Source: Actinomadura luzonensis (GTDB lineage Bacteria > Actinomycetota > Actinomycetes > Streptosporangiales > Streptosporangiaceae). Taken from it: 64,000 nt of DNA. The stretch covers positions 4,159,001-4,223,000 of the forward strand of contig NZ_JAKRKC020000001.1 of the NCBI RefSeq assembly GCF_022664455.2, written 5' to 3'. The notes beneath the pieces are model-generated. The model saw nothing but the letters and a program-made list of their open reading frames with translations. It was not told the origin of the DNA and ran no database searches. The position numbers and the translations under genes were made by a program. This document shows positions 35,169 through 43,007 of this stretch, piece by piece. Every line of letters begins with the position of its first letter. The first letter of the stretch is position 1.

Positions 35169-36959
35169 TCACGGCAGCAGGGCGCGCAGCGGCAGCAGGA
35201 CGGCGCTGGCCAGCCCACCCCCGAGGATCAGCCCCGACCCGGCCGTCGCCGCCAGGGAGCCGCCGCCGGCGACCACCCGCCCGCGGAGCAGGCGCCGCAC
35301 GACCCCGCCCGCCACGACGGCGGACGACGTCGCGGGCGGGAGCAGGATCCCGAGGCCGAGCATGGTCGGCATCGCCGCCGGCCACCACGACAGGACGGCC
35401 CCCAGCCCGCCCGCCGCCGCCAGGTACGCCCCGGCCGAGGCCGCCTGCCGCGCCGAGCCGCGCAGCAGGTCGTCGAGGAACGCGATCGCCGTCGCGACGG
35501 GCGCGGGAAGGACGGCCGTGCCGGCGGCCCCGCTCCTGGCCACCGCGTACAGCAGGCCGACCCCGGCGAGCGCGCCGACGGCGCTCCCGAACGCCTGGCA
35601 GGACAGCAGCACCCGCCGCGGAGGCGTCTCACCGGGCGGCGCGTGGTGCGCCACCTTGGCCGCCTCGACGAAGTAGGCCGAGGCGAGGGAGACGCAGCAC
35701 ACGAGCCCGGCGACGGCGTACCCGACCGGGGCGGGGACGCGCAGCAACGCGAGCACGACGATCGCCAGATACTGCAGGACCGCGACGGGGGCCAGGCCGA
35801 TGGCGGCGTTGACACGGTTGAGCAGCAGGGCGAACAGCAGCGTCATGGCGGGCAGCCCGGCCGCGACGAACAGCCCGGCCGGCACGTCCCGCAGCACGAC
35901 GCCGAGCACGACGACGACCGCGCCGTACCCGCCGGCCACCGCCGCCACGGCGAGAGCCTTCGAAGCGCTCCCCTCCCCCGTCACCCGCCGCTCGACACCT
36001 TTCTCGTACGCCCCGCGCCGCCCCGCCCCGAGGAGCCGCGATCGTGCGCCGCCGCAGCCCCGCTCCCGCACCACGAAGCCCACCCCGTACCCGAGCAGCA
36101 ACCCCGCCCCCACCGCCACCACGTACGGCGACCCCAGATGCTCCACATACCCCTCACCCCCGCCGGACGACGCGGACAACCCCCACGTCAGTACCGAGTA
36201 GCCGGCCCCGCCCGCCACCCAGACCGCCGCCGCGCCCGAGATCCTGAGCCCCAGCCCGAACAGCATGGGCGACAACGACACCGCCACGTAGGACGGCAGC
36301 CCCGGGCCGAGCCGCACGCTGTCGTGCCCGGTCAGCGTCGCCGCCGCCGCGACGAGCGCGCCCGCCGCCGCGGCCACGAGCAGCACGCGCTGCCCGCCGT
36401 CCCCGGCCGCCTCGCCGCCGCCCGGCCGGGTGAGCGTCCGCATGAGGTCGATGACCGGCCACAGCGCGGGATAGCGCAGCGACGCGTCGCTGACGACGGA
36501 CGGGGCCAGCAGCAGCCCCGCGCCGATGCCGGCCAGGTTCGCCAGCAGCGCGAGACCGGCCAGGGCGGGCCAGGACGGCTCGCCGCCGCGCAGGAGCGCC
36601 GCGCCCACGGCCGCGTCCAGCCCGGCGACCGCGAGCGACCCGCCCGAGGCGGTGGCGTACGCGACGAACAGGGCCGGCCAGCTCAGCAGCCGGACCAGCC
36701 GCAGGACGGCGCCGCCGGCCAGCACGACGACGATGGCGCCGCCGAAGCCGGTGCCGACGGTGAAGGTGAGGACGACGTTGAGCGCGCTCAGCCCGGTCCC
36801 GAGCACCGCGCCGATCGCGAGCGACACGACCAGAGCCCGGCGGGGCGGCCCCCGCCCGACCCCGCCACTGGCCGCGCCCAACGCGGCGGGGCCCGCCGTC
36901 CCGGACGCGGACACCGCGGCCTCGGGAGCGGAGCGCCGCCGCTTGGGGGCCCTGGCCAC
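35169..36959 (-). CDS. Polytopic membrane protein, divergent OPT-family transporter
   Basis: A 596-residue protein with about 14-16 hydrophobic helices. The first helices, GAVLGTGLSALNVVLTFTVG followed by GFGGAIVVVLAG, resemble the entry of bacterial oligopeptide/siderophore OPT transporters, as do the duplicated C-terminal half (VLGVVLRDVPAGLFVAAG) and GLGILLPPATSSAVVAGG near the end. A basic Ala/Pro-rich N-terminus precedes helix 1. If OPT, it would import small peptides or metal chelates by proton coupling. Similarity is judged by eye; a wholly different multi-pass family remains possible. Confidence 0.55.
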   Translation of the reverse strand: MARAPKRRRSAPEAAVSASGTAGPAALGAASGGVGRGPPRRALVVSLAIGAVLGTGLSALNVVLTFTVGTGFGGAIVVVLAGGAVLRLVRLLSWPALFVAYATASGGSLAVAGLDAAVGAALLRGGEPSWPALAGLALLANLAGIGAGLLLAPSVVSDASLRYPALWPVIDLMRTLTRPGGGEAAGDGGQRVLLVAAAAGALVAAAATLTGHDSVRLGPGLPSYVAVSLSPMLFGLGLRISGAAAVWVAGGAGYSVLTWGLSASSGGGEGYVEHLGSPYVVAVGAGLLLGYGVGFVVRERGCGGARSRLLGAGRRGAYEKGVERRVTGEGSASKALAVAAVAGGYGAVVVVLGVVLRDVPAGLFVAAGLPAMTLLFALLLNRVNAAIGLAPVAVLQYLAIVVLALLRVPAPVGYAVAGLVCCVSLASAYFVEAAKVAHHAPPGETPPRRVLLSCQAFGSAVGALAGVGLLYAVARSGAAGTAVLPAPVATAIAFLDDLLRGSARQAASAGAYLAAAGGLGAVLSWWPAAMPTMLGLGILLPPATSSAVVAGGVVRRLLRGRVVAGGGSLAATAGSGLILGGGLASAVLLPLRALLP

Positions 36960-37065
36960 GGTCCGGTGTTACCCGCACCCTTAAGGCCCTTAACGGCAGC
37001 CATTCCATACAGGCGAGGTATTGCGGTGACACGCCGATGTCGCGTAGAGCGAAGAGGGGAGGAGT

Positions 37066-37731
37066 ATGCGTTCTCGCAGCGTGTGGAGGGTGGCGCTGGT
37101 CGTCGTCGCGCTCGTGGCCGGTCTGGGTCCGCTCCAGGGGCCAGAGGCGCTGGACGGGCTGGTCGGGCTGGCGGTACGGCGGCTGCGGCTGGCCGACGAG
37201 GTGGCGGCGGCCAAGTACGTCACCGGCGCGCCGGTCACCGACGCGGCGCGGGAGCGGCGGCTGCTGGAGCGGGTCGGCGAGGAGTCGGCCGGTGTCGGGC
37301 TGGCTCCAGCGATCGGCGTGCGGTTCTTCCGGGCGCAGATCGAGGCGGGGAAGGCGGTGCAGCGCGGCCTGCACGCGCGCTGGCGCGCGGACCCGGCGTC
37401 CGCTCCCCGTCGCCCGCCCGACCTGGCCACCGGCGTGCGGCCGCGGCTCGACCGGCTCACTCTCCCGATGGTGCGCCTGCTGCTGCGGCTCGGCCCGTTG
37501 CGGGAGGAGCCGGGACGCTGCCGGGACGCGCTCGTCCGGGCGTGGCCGGCCGCGCGGGCGGGGCTCGACCGGCTGCACCGCGACGCGTTGGGCGTGGCCC
37601 TCGCCCCGCTGTGCGCCCCCGAGCCCGCCGCACGCGCGCCGGAGCCGCCCCGGTCCGCCGCGCCGGCAGCCGCCGGGGCCGGTCGACGGGCGTGCCTCAG
37701 TGCGTGCGCTCGCCCTCGGGCTTCTCGATGA
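37066..37731 (+). CDS. Secreted AroQ-gamma chorismate mutase
   Basis: A 221-residue protein. A hydrophobic N-terminus (VWRVALVVVALVAGLG) is probably a signal peptide. The all-helical chorismate mutase core is RRLRLADEVAAAKYVTG, then DAARERRLLERVGEESA and FFRAQIEAGKAVQRGLHARW, matching the exported gamma class known from mycobacteria. It converts chorismate to prephenate outside the cytoplasm, for reasons unclear in actinobacteria. GGGGAGGAG precedes the ATG. The Ala/Pro-rich C-terminal tail runs 35 bases into the convergent Dps gene, so the original stop may have been lost. Confidence 0.85.
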   Translation: MRSRSVWRVALVVVALVAGLGPLQGPEALDGLVGLAVRRLRLADEVAAAKYVTGAPVTDAARERRLLERVGEESAGVGLAPAIGVRFFRAQIEAGKAVQRGLHARWRADPASAPRRPPDLATGVRPRLDRLTLPMVRLLLRLGPLREEPGRCRDALVRAWPAARAGLDRLHRDALGVALAPLCAPEPAARAPEPPRSAAPAAAGAGRRACLSACARPRASR

Positions 37732-38311
37732 GCGGCGTGTCCACCAGGTGCTCGATGAGGAACCACGTCTGCAGCTCGTTGGTCCGGATCACCTCGGACA
37801 CCAGCAGGTCGTTGGTGCCGTCGTCGCCCATCTCCTGCGCACGGGACGCGGCGTCGTGGCAGGCGACCAGGATCGTCTCGTGCGCCTCGATCAGGCGGGA
37901 GAGCATCGCGGGCACCTCCTCGCAGCCGTTCGGGGGCCGCGGGATCACGGTGATCTCGGCGACGTGGCGCGGGTCCCCGACGGCGACGCCGCCGAGCGTC
38001 TGCACCCGTTCGGCGATCTTGTCCACGAGTTCGACCTGCTCCTCGGCGTGCTTGTCCAGCAGCAGGTGGAGCTGGTAGAAGGTGGGGCCGCGCATCAGCC
38101 AGTGGTGCTTCTTGTACAGGGCGTAGAGGATCTGCGTGTCGGCGAGGATCTGGTTGAGGCGCTCGCACGAGTACATGCGCGCGTCCCGCGACAGGCCGAG
38201 CGGGAACATCCGCACGGTGCCGAACTCCTGGATCTCCACGCCGTTGACGTGCAGCCACGGCTGGCTGTCTGCCTTGGCCTTGGTGGCCTTGGTGGAACGT
38301 TTGGTCGGCAT
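37697..38311 (-). CDS. dps: Dps-family DNA-protecting ferritin
   Basis: A 204-residue ferritin-like protein. The N-terminus is Lys/Thr-rich (PTKRSTKATKAKA), a usual DNA-binding tail. The ferroxidase segment is HHWLMRGPTFYQLHLLLDKHAEEQVELVD. The C-terminal helix continues to FLIEHLVDTPL. It stores iron and shields DNA from peroxide. ATG at 38311 has GAGGAG ahead. The gene is convergent with the chorismate mutase, with 35 bases overlap. Confidence 0.93.
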   Translation of the reverse strand: MPTKRSTKATKAKADSQPWLHVNGVEIQEFGTVRMFPLGLSRDARMYSCERLNQILADTQILYALYKKHHWLMRGPTFYQLHLLLDKHAEEQVELVDKIAERVQTLGGVAVGDPRHVAEITVIPRPPNGCEEVPAMLSRLIEAHETILVACHDAASRAQEMGDDGTNDLLVSEVIRTNELQTWFLIEHLVDTPLIEKPEGERTH

Positions 38312-38402
38312 GCGCGTCTCCTCGGAACGGCGAACAGCAACAATCGCCATCAACCTCCCCTCCCCCGCCCCAAGCGCCGCCGGGAACCTGCACAAAAGAC
38401 GG

Positions 38403-39650
38403 TCAATCCTGCCGCACAGGACGACGGGCAGAGCGAGGGGCGGGGCGAGGGACAGCATGGCGGGCGGGGAACGCGTGCCGCCGGGCCGCGACCGCCACCG
38501 CCAGGGCGCCGGCCAGCAGCGGCAGCGCGGCCCACGGCAGGGCCGCCGCGCCGGCGGATTCCAGCACCAGGCCCCCGGCCAGCGACCCCCCGGCGATGCC
38601 CGCGTTGTAGACGGTGGTCTGCATGGAGGTGGCCACGTCGGCGTCGGCCGGTCCGGCGGCTCGCACCAGCGCCGTCTGCAGCAGCGTCGGCACTCCCCCG
38701 AAGGCCGCCCCCCACAGTGCCGCGCCGATCAGAGTCAGGGGTAGGGACGCGGCAAGGGACGCGGCGCCGCCGAGCAGGGGCATGACCGCTGCCATCACGG
38801 CCAGCACCGCCAGCAGCGCGGCCCGCGGCCACCGGTCGATCACCGCGCCGGTGACCCAGATCCCGGCGACCGTCCCGGCCCCGAACACCAGCAGCACGAC
38901 GCCCGTCGCCGCCGTCCCGGACAGCGCGGCCAGCGGCGCCAGGTACGTGTACACGGCCTGGTGCCCGACCAGCACCGCCGCGGTGACGCCGAGCACGGTC
39001 CGGACGCCGGGCCGCGCCGCCACCCGGCGCAGCGGCGTCCGCTCCCCCGCCGCCTCGCCGGGAAGGTCCGGCACCTTCCACCGCGCGAACGCCGCCAGCG
39101 CGCCCGCCAGGCAGGCGAGCGCGGCGAAGGCGGCCCGCCAGCCGAGCGCCCCGGCCAGCGCCGCGCCCGCCGGGATGCCGACGCACAACGCGACCGTGAT
39201 GCCGGCCGAGACGATCGCGATGGCCCGGCCGCGCCGTTCCTCGGGCACCAGGCGGGCGGCGTACCCGACGAGCATGGCCCACAGCAGCCCGCCCATGACG
39301 CCGGCCAGCAGCCGCGCGGCGAAGGTGACGGCGTACCAGGACGACAGCGCGGTCACGGCGTTGAGCAGCGCGAAGCCGCCGAGCGCGGTGACCAGGACGG
39401 GCCGCCGCCGCAGCCCGCGCACCAGGGCGGTCAGCGGGATCGCGGCCAGGGTGGACGCCGCGGCGTAGCCGGTGACGAGGAACCCGGCGCGGCTCTCGGG
39501 CACGCCCAGGGCCGCGGCGAGGCCGGGCAGCAGCCCGGCGGGCAGCAGCTCGGTCATGACGGCGGTGAACGCGGCGGCGAACAGGGCCGTCAGCGCCGCC
39601 CACGGCATCCGCACGGCGGGCCCCGGCGGGGCGAGGGTGGTCTGGGACAT
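38403..39650 (-). CDS. MFS efflux transporter (AraJ/DHA1 type)
   Basis: A 415-residue transporter with 12 helices. Motif A is seen as GLRRRPVLVTALGG between helices 2 and 3. The first helix, MTELLPAGLLPGLAAALGV, is characteristic of the sugar-efflux/chloramphenicol-resistance branch. VLVGHQAVYTYLAPL marks the start of the second half. The gene is divergent from a MerR regulator with a clear operator between them, so expression is probably induced by the exported compound. Confidence 0.93.
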   Translation of the reverse strand: MSQTTLAPPGPAVRMPWAALTALFAAAFTAVMTELLPAGLLPGLAAALGVPESRAGFLVTGYAAASTLAAIPLTALVRGLRRRPVLVTALGGFALLNAVTALSSWYAVTFAARLLAGVMGGLLWAMLVGYAARLVPEERRGRAIAIVSAGITVALCVGIPAGAALAGALGWRAAFAALACLAGALAAFARWKVPDLPGEAAGERTPLRRVAARPGVRTVLGVTAAVLVGHQAVYTYLAPLAALSGTAATGVVLLVFGAGTVAGIWVTGAVIDRWPRAALLAVLAVMAAVMPLLGGAASLAASLPLTLIGAALWGAAFGGVPTLLQTALVRAAGPADADVATSMQTTVYNAGIAGGSLAGGLVLESAGAAALPWAALPLLAGALAVAVAARRHAFPARHAVPRPAPRSARRPVRQD

Positions 39651-39665
39651 GCGACCATGCTGAAA

Positions 39666-39685
39666 CCTTCACACTGATGAGAAGG
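39666..39685. promoter_or_regulatory. MerR-type operator between MFS and MerR genes
   Basis: The sequence has arms CCTTC and GAAGG around a 10-base centre with inner CA/TG symmetry. It lies 15 bases from the MFS start and 17 bases from the MerR start, as MerR-activated promoters require. Confidence 0.75.
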
Positions 39686-39702
39686 CAAACGAGGAGGGCG
39701 GC

Positions 39703-40074
39703 ATGCGGATCGGGGAGCTGTCGCGGCGCACCGGCGTGCCCACGCGGATGCTGCGCTACTACGAGGAGCAGGACCTCCTGCACCCGGACCGGGCGGGCAA
39801 CGGCTACCGGGACTACCCGGAGCAGGCGGTGTACCGCGTCCAGCAGATCCGGGGGCTGCTCGACTCGGGGCTGACCACGGACATCATCCGCCGCATCATC
39901 CCGTTCCTCGACCGTCCGGACGACATCCACCTGCACCCCGACTGTCTCACCCCCGAGCTGGCCGACCTGCTCAGGGCCGAGGCGGCGCGCATCCAGCAGC
40001 GGGTGGAGTGCCTGTCCCGCAACCGCGACCGCATCCTCGCCTACCTCGCCGCGGTCGAGGCGGCGAAGAGATGA
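39703..40074 (+). CDS. MerR-family regulator
   Basis: A 123-residue regulator with the MerR head IGELSRRTGVPTRMLRYYEEQDLL followed by GYRDYPEQAVYRVQQIRGLLDSGL. The coiled-coil dimerisation helix ends the protein and there is no separate ligand domain; Cys in HPDCL and VECLS could bind a metal or thiol-reactive ligand. GAGGAGGGCGGC precedes the ATG. It most likely controls the divergent MFS gene by distorting the 39666 operator. Confidence 0.93.
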   Translation: MRIGELSRRTGVPTRMLRYYEEQDLLHPDRAGNGYRDYPEQAVYRVQQIRGLLDSGLTTDIIRRIIPFLDRPDDIHLHPDCLTPELADLLRAEAARIQQRVECLSRNRDRILAYLAAVEAAKR

Positions 40075-40120
40075 CGGCGGGGAGATGACGGCGGGGAGAG
40101 GACGGGAGAGATGACGGCGG
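40068..40120 (+). repeat. 14-bp tandem repeat spanning MerR stop and GNAT start
   Basis: Four units of GAGATGACGGCGGG (third one degenerate) repeat head to tail. The unit holds the MerR stop, and each intact copy offers a ribosome-site-like GGGGAGA and ATG, in different frames; only the last ATG (40111) leads into the next gene. Confidence 0.85.
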
Positions 40121-40740
40121 CGTCCCTGCCGGGCATCCTCGCCGCCGCCGAACGCGGCCGGCCGCCCGCGCCGGACGGCGGTCTGACGGTGGTGCCGCAG
40201 TCGTCCCCGCGCGACCTGGGCGTCATCGCGTTCACCGCGCACTCGGTGGTCTTCGCCGACCTGCCGGCCGCCTGGGTGCGCGACCGGCTGTCGCCCGGCG
40301 ACCTGTCGGCGCCGCTCGGCCCGCCGTTCCTGCTGGACCTGGCGCGGCGGACCGGGCGGCGCGCCGGGACGCTGGACCTGCTCGCGCTCGCGGCGCCGCT
40401 GCCCGGCCCGGCGCCGCTCGCGCTGGAGCGGAGCGCCGGGCTGGAGCACGCGCGGGCGGCTCGGGCCTGGAGGTACCGGGACGAGGTCCGCGTGTGGGTG
40501 TGCGAGGGCGGCCTGCTCTGCGTGGGGCGGGGCGTGGGCGGCCGGTGGGAGGTCGCCGTGGAGGTCGAGCCGGCGCACCGGGGGCGGGGGCTCGGCCGGC
40601 TGCTCGCCACGGCCGCCCGCCACCTGGCTCCCCGGCCGCTGTGGGCGCAGATCGCCCCGGGCAACGCGGCGAGCGTGCGGGCGTTCCTGGCCGCCGGGTA
40701 CGTGCCGCTCGGCGCCGAGGTCCTGCTGACGCCGCCCTGA
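40111..40740 (+). CDS. GNAT-family acetyltransferase
   Basis: A 209-residue protein with a C-terminal GNAT fold: WEVAVEVEPAHRGRGLGRLLATAARHL is the acetyl-CoA loop and QIAPGNAASVRAFLAAGYVPLGAE the closing motif. The N-terminal half (LGVIAFTAHSVVFADLPAAWVRDRL) lacks GNAT features and may form a separate lobe. It is preceded by repeats and GGGAGAG. Substrate unknown. Confidence 0.85.
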   Translation: MTAASLPGILAAAERGRPPAPDGGLTVVPQSSPRDLGVIAFTAHSVVFADLPAAWVRDRLSPGDLSAPLGPPFLLDLARRTGRRAGTLDLLALAAPLPGPAPLALERSAGLEHARAARAWRYRDEVRVWVCEGGLLCVGRGVGGRWEVAVEVEPAHRGRGLGRLLATAARHLAPRPLWAQIAPGNAASVRAFLAAGYVPLGAEVLLTPP

Positions 40741-40818
40741 ACGGGCTTTTACCGGTCATCGGCTCCCCGTTGCCCTAAACCGGGTGTGGCGTAGCGCGAA
40801 CGCCTCAAGATCGCTACG

Positions 40819-40850
40819 TATAGTGATCAGCGATGTCACTTCGTGATCAC
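40819..40850 (+). promoter_or_regulatory. Promoter region with repeated GTGATCA motifs
   Basis: TATAGT at 40820-40825 is a good -10 candidate for the small exported gene. GTGATCA occurs at 40823-40829 and the palindrome GTGATCAC at 40843-40850, exactly 20 bases apart. AGTGA and TCACT also pair across this span. Confidence 0.5.
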
Positions 40851-40861
40851 AGGGGGGAATC

Positions 40862-41158
40862 ATGAGACGTAGCCTCATCGCCGCCGGTGGAGCCTTCATC
40901 GCCGCAACCGTCATGTTCGGGGGCGTGGCCGCGGCGGGCGGCAACCCGAACGACGAGTGGAACGACCAGTGGACTCACGCCTGGGGCCACTGGGCTCACG
41001 AATCGCCCCAGGACTGCGCCCTCGGCATGAACGACGATGCCACGTACCACCACGTCACCAAGCACGGAGTGTTCGCCGGCACCCGGGACGCCGACGCCTG
41101 CAAGGGCGGCCCCGAGACCACCATGGACAGGCCGGAGGAGGACGCCCCCGGCGCCTGA
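40862..41158 (+). CDS. Small secreted protein, unknown function
   Basis: A 98-residue protein with a clear signal peptide (MRRSLIAAGGAFIAATVMFGG, cleavage near GVAAAGG). The mature 70 residues are rich in Trp, His, Asp and contain two Cys (PQDCALG and ADACKGG) that may form a disulfide. Asp/Asn/His density suggests metal or surface binding. GGGGGGAA precedes the ATG. No family recognised. It has its own promoter-like region and is followed by a strong hairpin, so it is a single-gene unit. Confidence 0.82.
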   Translation: MRRSLIAAGGAFIAATVMFGGVAAAGGNPNDEWNDQWTHAWGHWAHESPQDCALGMNDDATYHHVTKHGVFAGTRDADACKGGPETTMDRPEEDAPGA

Positions 41159-41180
41159 CAACCGGCACCGTCGCAGCAGC

Positions 41181-41220
41181 CGGCCGTCCCGGCGCCCGCT
41201 TCAGGGCGCCGGGACGGCCG
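41181..41220 (+). terminator. 17-bp perfect hairpin after small secreted gene
   Basis: The arm 41181-41197 and the arm 41204-41220 (core GTCCCGGCGCCC with GGGCGCCGGGAC) pair perfectly around loop GCTTCA. No T-run follows, as is common for GC-rich actinobacterial terminators. It also insulates the following TetR gene. Confidence 0.8.
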
Positions 41221-41339
41221 CGTTCCCGGGGCCCGTTCCCGGGCCGCTCTTTCCGGGCCGCTCTTCCCGGGCGGCCGGACTTCGGGCGCTGCTACGCTTC
41301 ACCGCGTAACCAGGTCGGGACCGCAAGGAGAGTCGCGCG

Positions 41340-42131
41340 TTGGTCGTCTACGCCGGTCAGGGGGACGCCCGCCGTTCGATGGCGCTGCTGTGGCGCGCCG
41401 GGCAGGAGCGGGGCGAGCCGCGGCCGGGCCCCAAGCCGGGGCTGAGCGTCGACGTGATCGTCGACGCGGCGATCGAGGTGGCCGACGCCGAGGGCATGGC
41501 GGCGCTGTCGATGCGCAAGGTCGGCGAGCGGCTGGGGCGCACCGGGATGGCGCTCTACACGTACGTGCCGAGCAAGGGCGAGCTGGTCGACCTCATGTAC
41601 GACCAGGCCATGGCCGAGCTGCCCGCCGAGTACGACCTGAGCGGCGGCTGGCGGCCGGCCGTCACCGCGTGGGCCGAGCAGACCCGCGCCTTCTACCTGC
41701 GCCACCCGTGGATCCTCCAGGTGTCGCAGGCCCGGCCGGTGCTGGGGCCGAACGAGTTCGCCGCGCTGGAGACCCTGGTCGGCGTGCTGCGCGCGACCGG
41801 GCTGCGGCCGCCCCGGGTGCGGGGCGTGGTGGCCCTGCTGTACGACTTCGTGCGCGGCGCGGCCAGGACGGTCGCCGAGTCGCGCCAGGCCCCGTCGGAG
41901 ACCGGCGTGTCGGACGAGGAGTGGTGGCGGGCCCGCTCGTCGCTGCTGGAGGAGGTGGCGCCCGGGTTCGCCGAGCGCTACCCGATGGCGCGGTGGGTGG
42001 AGTCGGAGGACGACTGGCCCGGCGAGGACATTCCGTACCTGGAGCATCGGGTGCGCGAGACGTTCCTGGCGGGCCTGGAGGTGATCCTCGACGGCGTCGA
42101 GGCGGCCGTCCGCGACGCCGCGCCGCGCTGA
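41340..42131 (+). CDS. TetR/AcrR-family regulator
   Basis: A 263-residue regulator. The DNA-binding part is LSMRKVGERLGRTGMALYTYVPSKGELVDLMYD, in which ALYTYVPSK is typical of TetR proteins with the TetR_C_1 ligand domain. The ligand half includes PWILQVSQARPVLGPNEFAALE and LLYDFVRGAARTVAE. The start is TTG at 41340, with AAGGAGA eight bases ahead. The gene has no close partner, so its target is unknown. Confidence 0.9.
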   Translation: MVVYAGQGDARRSMALLWRAGQERGEPRPGPKPGLSVDVIVDAAIEVADAEGMAALSMRKVGERLGRTGMALYTYVPSKGELVDLMYDQAMAELPAEYDLSGGWRPAVTAWAEQTRAFYLRHPWILQVSQARPVLGPNEFAALETLVGVLRATGLRPPRVRGVVALLYDFVRGAARTVAESRQAPSETGVSDEEWWRARSSLLEEVAPGFAERYPMARWVESEDDWPGEDIPYLEHRVRETFLAGLEVILDGVEAAVRDAAPR

Positions 42132-42184
42132 CCCCGCCGCACCGACCCCGCCGCACTTGCCGCGCGACGCCAGGCCCCGTGACG

Positions 42185-42526
42185 CTAGGCCGCGCGGCGG
42201 GCGGCGAGCTCGTCGAGGTCGCGGACGAACCAGAGCTGCCGGCCCCGGTTCGACTCGGTCACCCAGGCGCGCAGCGCGGAGCTGCCGGCCGTGAAGCGCG
42301 AGATGTCGCCGACGACGGCGAGCCCGAGCCGGTAGTTGGCGAACTTCTGGGTGATCTGCCCGGCGACGCCGGTGGCGAGCGCGAAGAAGTCGTCGTGCAG
42401 GCGCCCGGCGGGCACGGCCACCCAGGTGGCGCCGCTGCCCCAGGTGCCGGCGATGAGGTCGAGCGCGTCCTGCTCGTCGCGCAGCGGCGGGCCGTCGGGC
42501 GGGCAGACGTGGACGTCGTCGAGCAT
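42185..42526 (-). CDS. DUF4180-family protein
   Basis: A 113-residue protein of the DUF4180 family: DALDLIAGTWGSGATWVAVPAGRL, DDFFALATGVAGQITQKFANYRLGLAVVGDIS and ESNRGRQLWFVRDLDEL. ATG at 42526 has GGAGGA close ahead. A longer form from ATG 42574, whose ATGA overlaps the upstream stop, is possible. These proteins often accompany small MerR-like or excisionase-type regulators, as here, and are thought to be structural or regulatory partners. Confidence 0.88.
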   Translation of the reverse strand: MLDDVHVCPPDGPPLRDEQDALDLIAGTWGSGATWVAVPAGRLHDDFFALATGVAGQITQKFANYRLGLAVVGDISRFTAGSSALRAWVTESNRGRQLWFVRDLDELAARRAA

Positions 42527-42570
42527 GGTTCCTCCGGTCGGGGTCGTGAGGTCGCGCGGGGGCGGGGGCG

Positions 42571-42972
42571 TCATTGGCGGGTCAGGGCGTCGATGATGCG
42601 CAGCACCTGGGCGGCGGGCTCCAGCTCGCCCAGCACGATCACCTTGAGGGCGGCCCGCTCCTCCTCGTAGGCGAACTGCACGCGCACGCCGTTCGGCCGC
42701 CCGGACAGGGAGCCGGTGACCATGGTGGTGACGCGGTCCATCTCCGCGCGGCCGATCCCGTCGAGCTGGACGATGGCCGACACCTCGGCCCGCCGCGGCG
42801 CGGACGCGGCCGGCGCCGGCAGCCCGGCGAAGGCGGCCAGGTCGTCCTTGGCGATCCGGTAGCGCTTGCCGACCCGGACGGCGGGCAGCCGCCCGTCGCG
42901 TACGTAGTTGCGCACGGTCTTGACGTGCAGCCCGAGCACCCCGGCCGCCTGCTCAACGGTGTATTGCTCCAT
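42571..42972 (-). CDS. Helix-turn-helix (excisionase-type) regulator with C-terminal domain
   Basis: A 133-residue protein. Residues 1-50 are a MerR/excisionase-like helix-turn-helix (YTVEQAAGVLGLHVKTVRNYV with RDGRLPAVRVGKRYRIAKDDL). The C-terminal 75 residues (VSAIVQLDGIGRAEMDRVTTM) form a separate alpha/beta domain. It precedes DUF4180 and is coupled to it. A 21-bp near-perfect palindrome starts three bases upstream, giving strong grounds for autoregulation. Confidence 0.9.
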   Translation of the reverse strand: MEQYTVEQAAGVLGLHVKTVRNYVRDGRLPAVRVGKRYRIAKDDLAAFAGLPAPAASAPRRAEVSAIVQLDGIGRAEMDRVTTMVTGSLSGRPNGVRVQFAYEEERAALKVIVLGELEPAAQVLRIIDALTRQ

Positions 42973-42974
42973 AT

Positions 42975-42995
42975 CGTTCCCTATCGTAGGGCACG
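42975..42995. promoter_or_regulatory. 21-bp operator upstream of HTH-DUF4180 pair
   Basis: Symmetric arms CGT-CCCTA and TAGGG-ACG flank a three-base centre at 42985, with one mismatched pair per side. It lies directly in front of the regulator's ATG. Confidence 0.72.
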
Positions 42996-43007
42996 ACAGG
43001 GAGTGTT

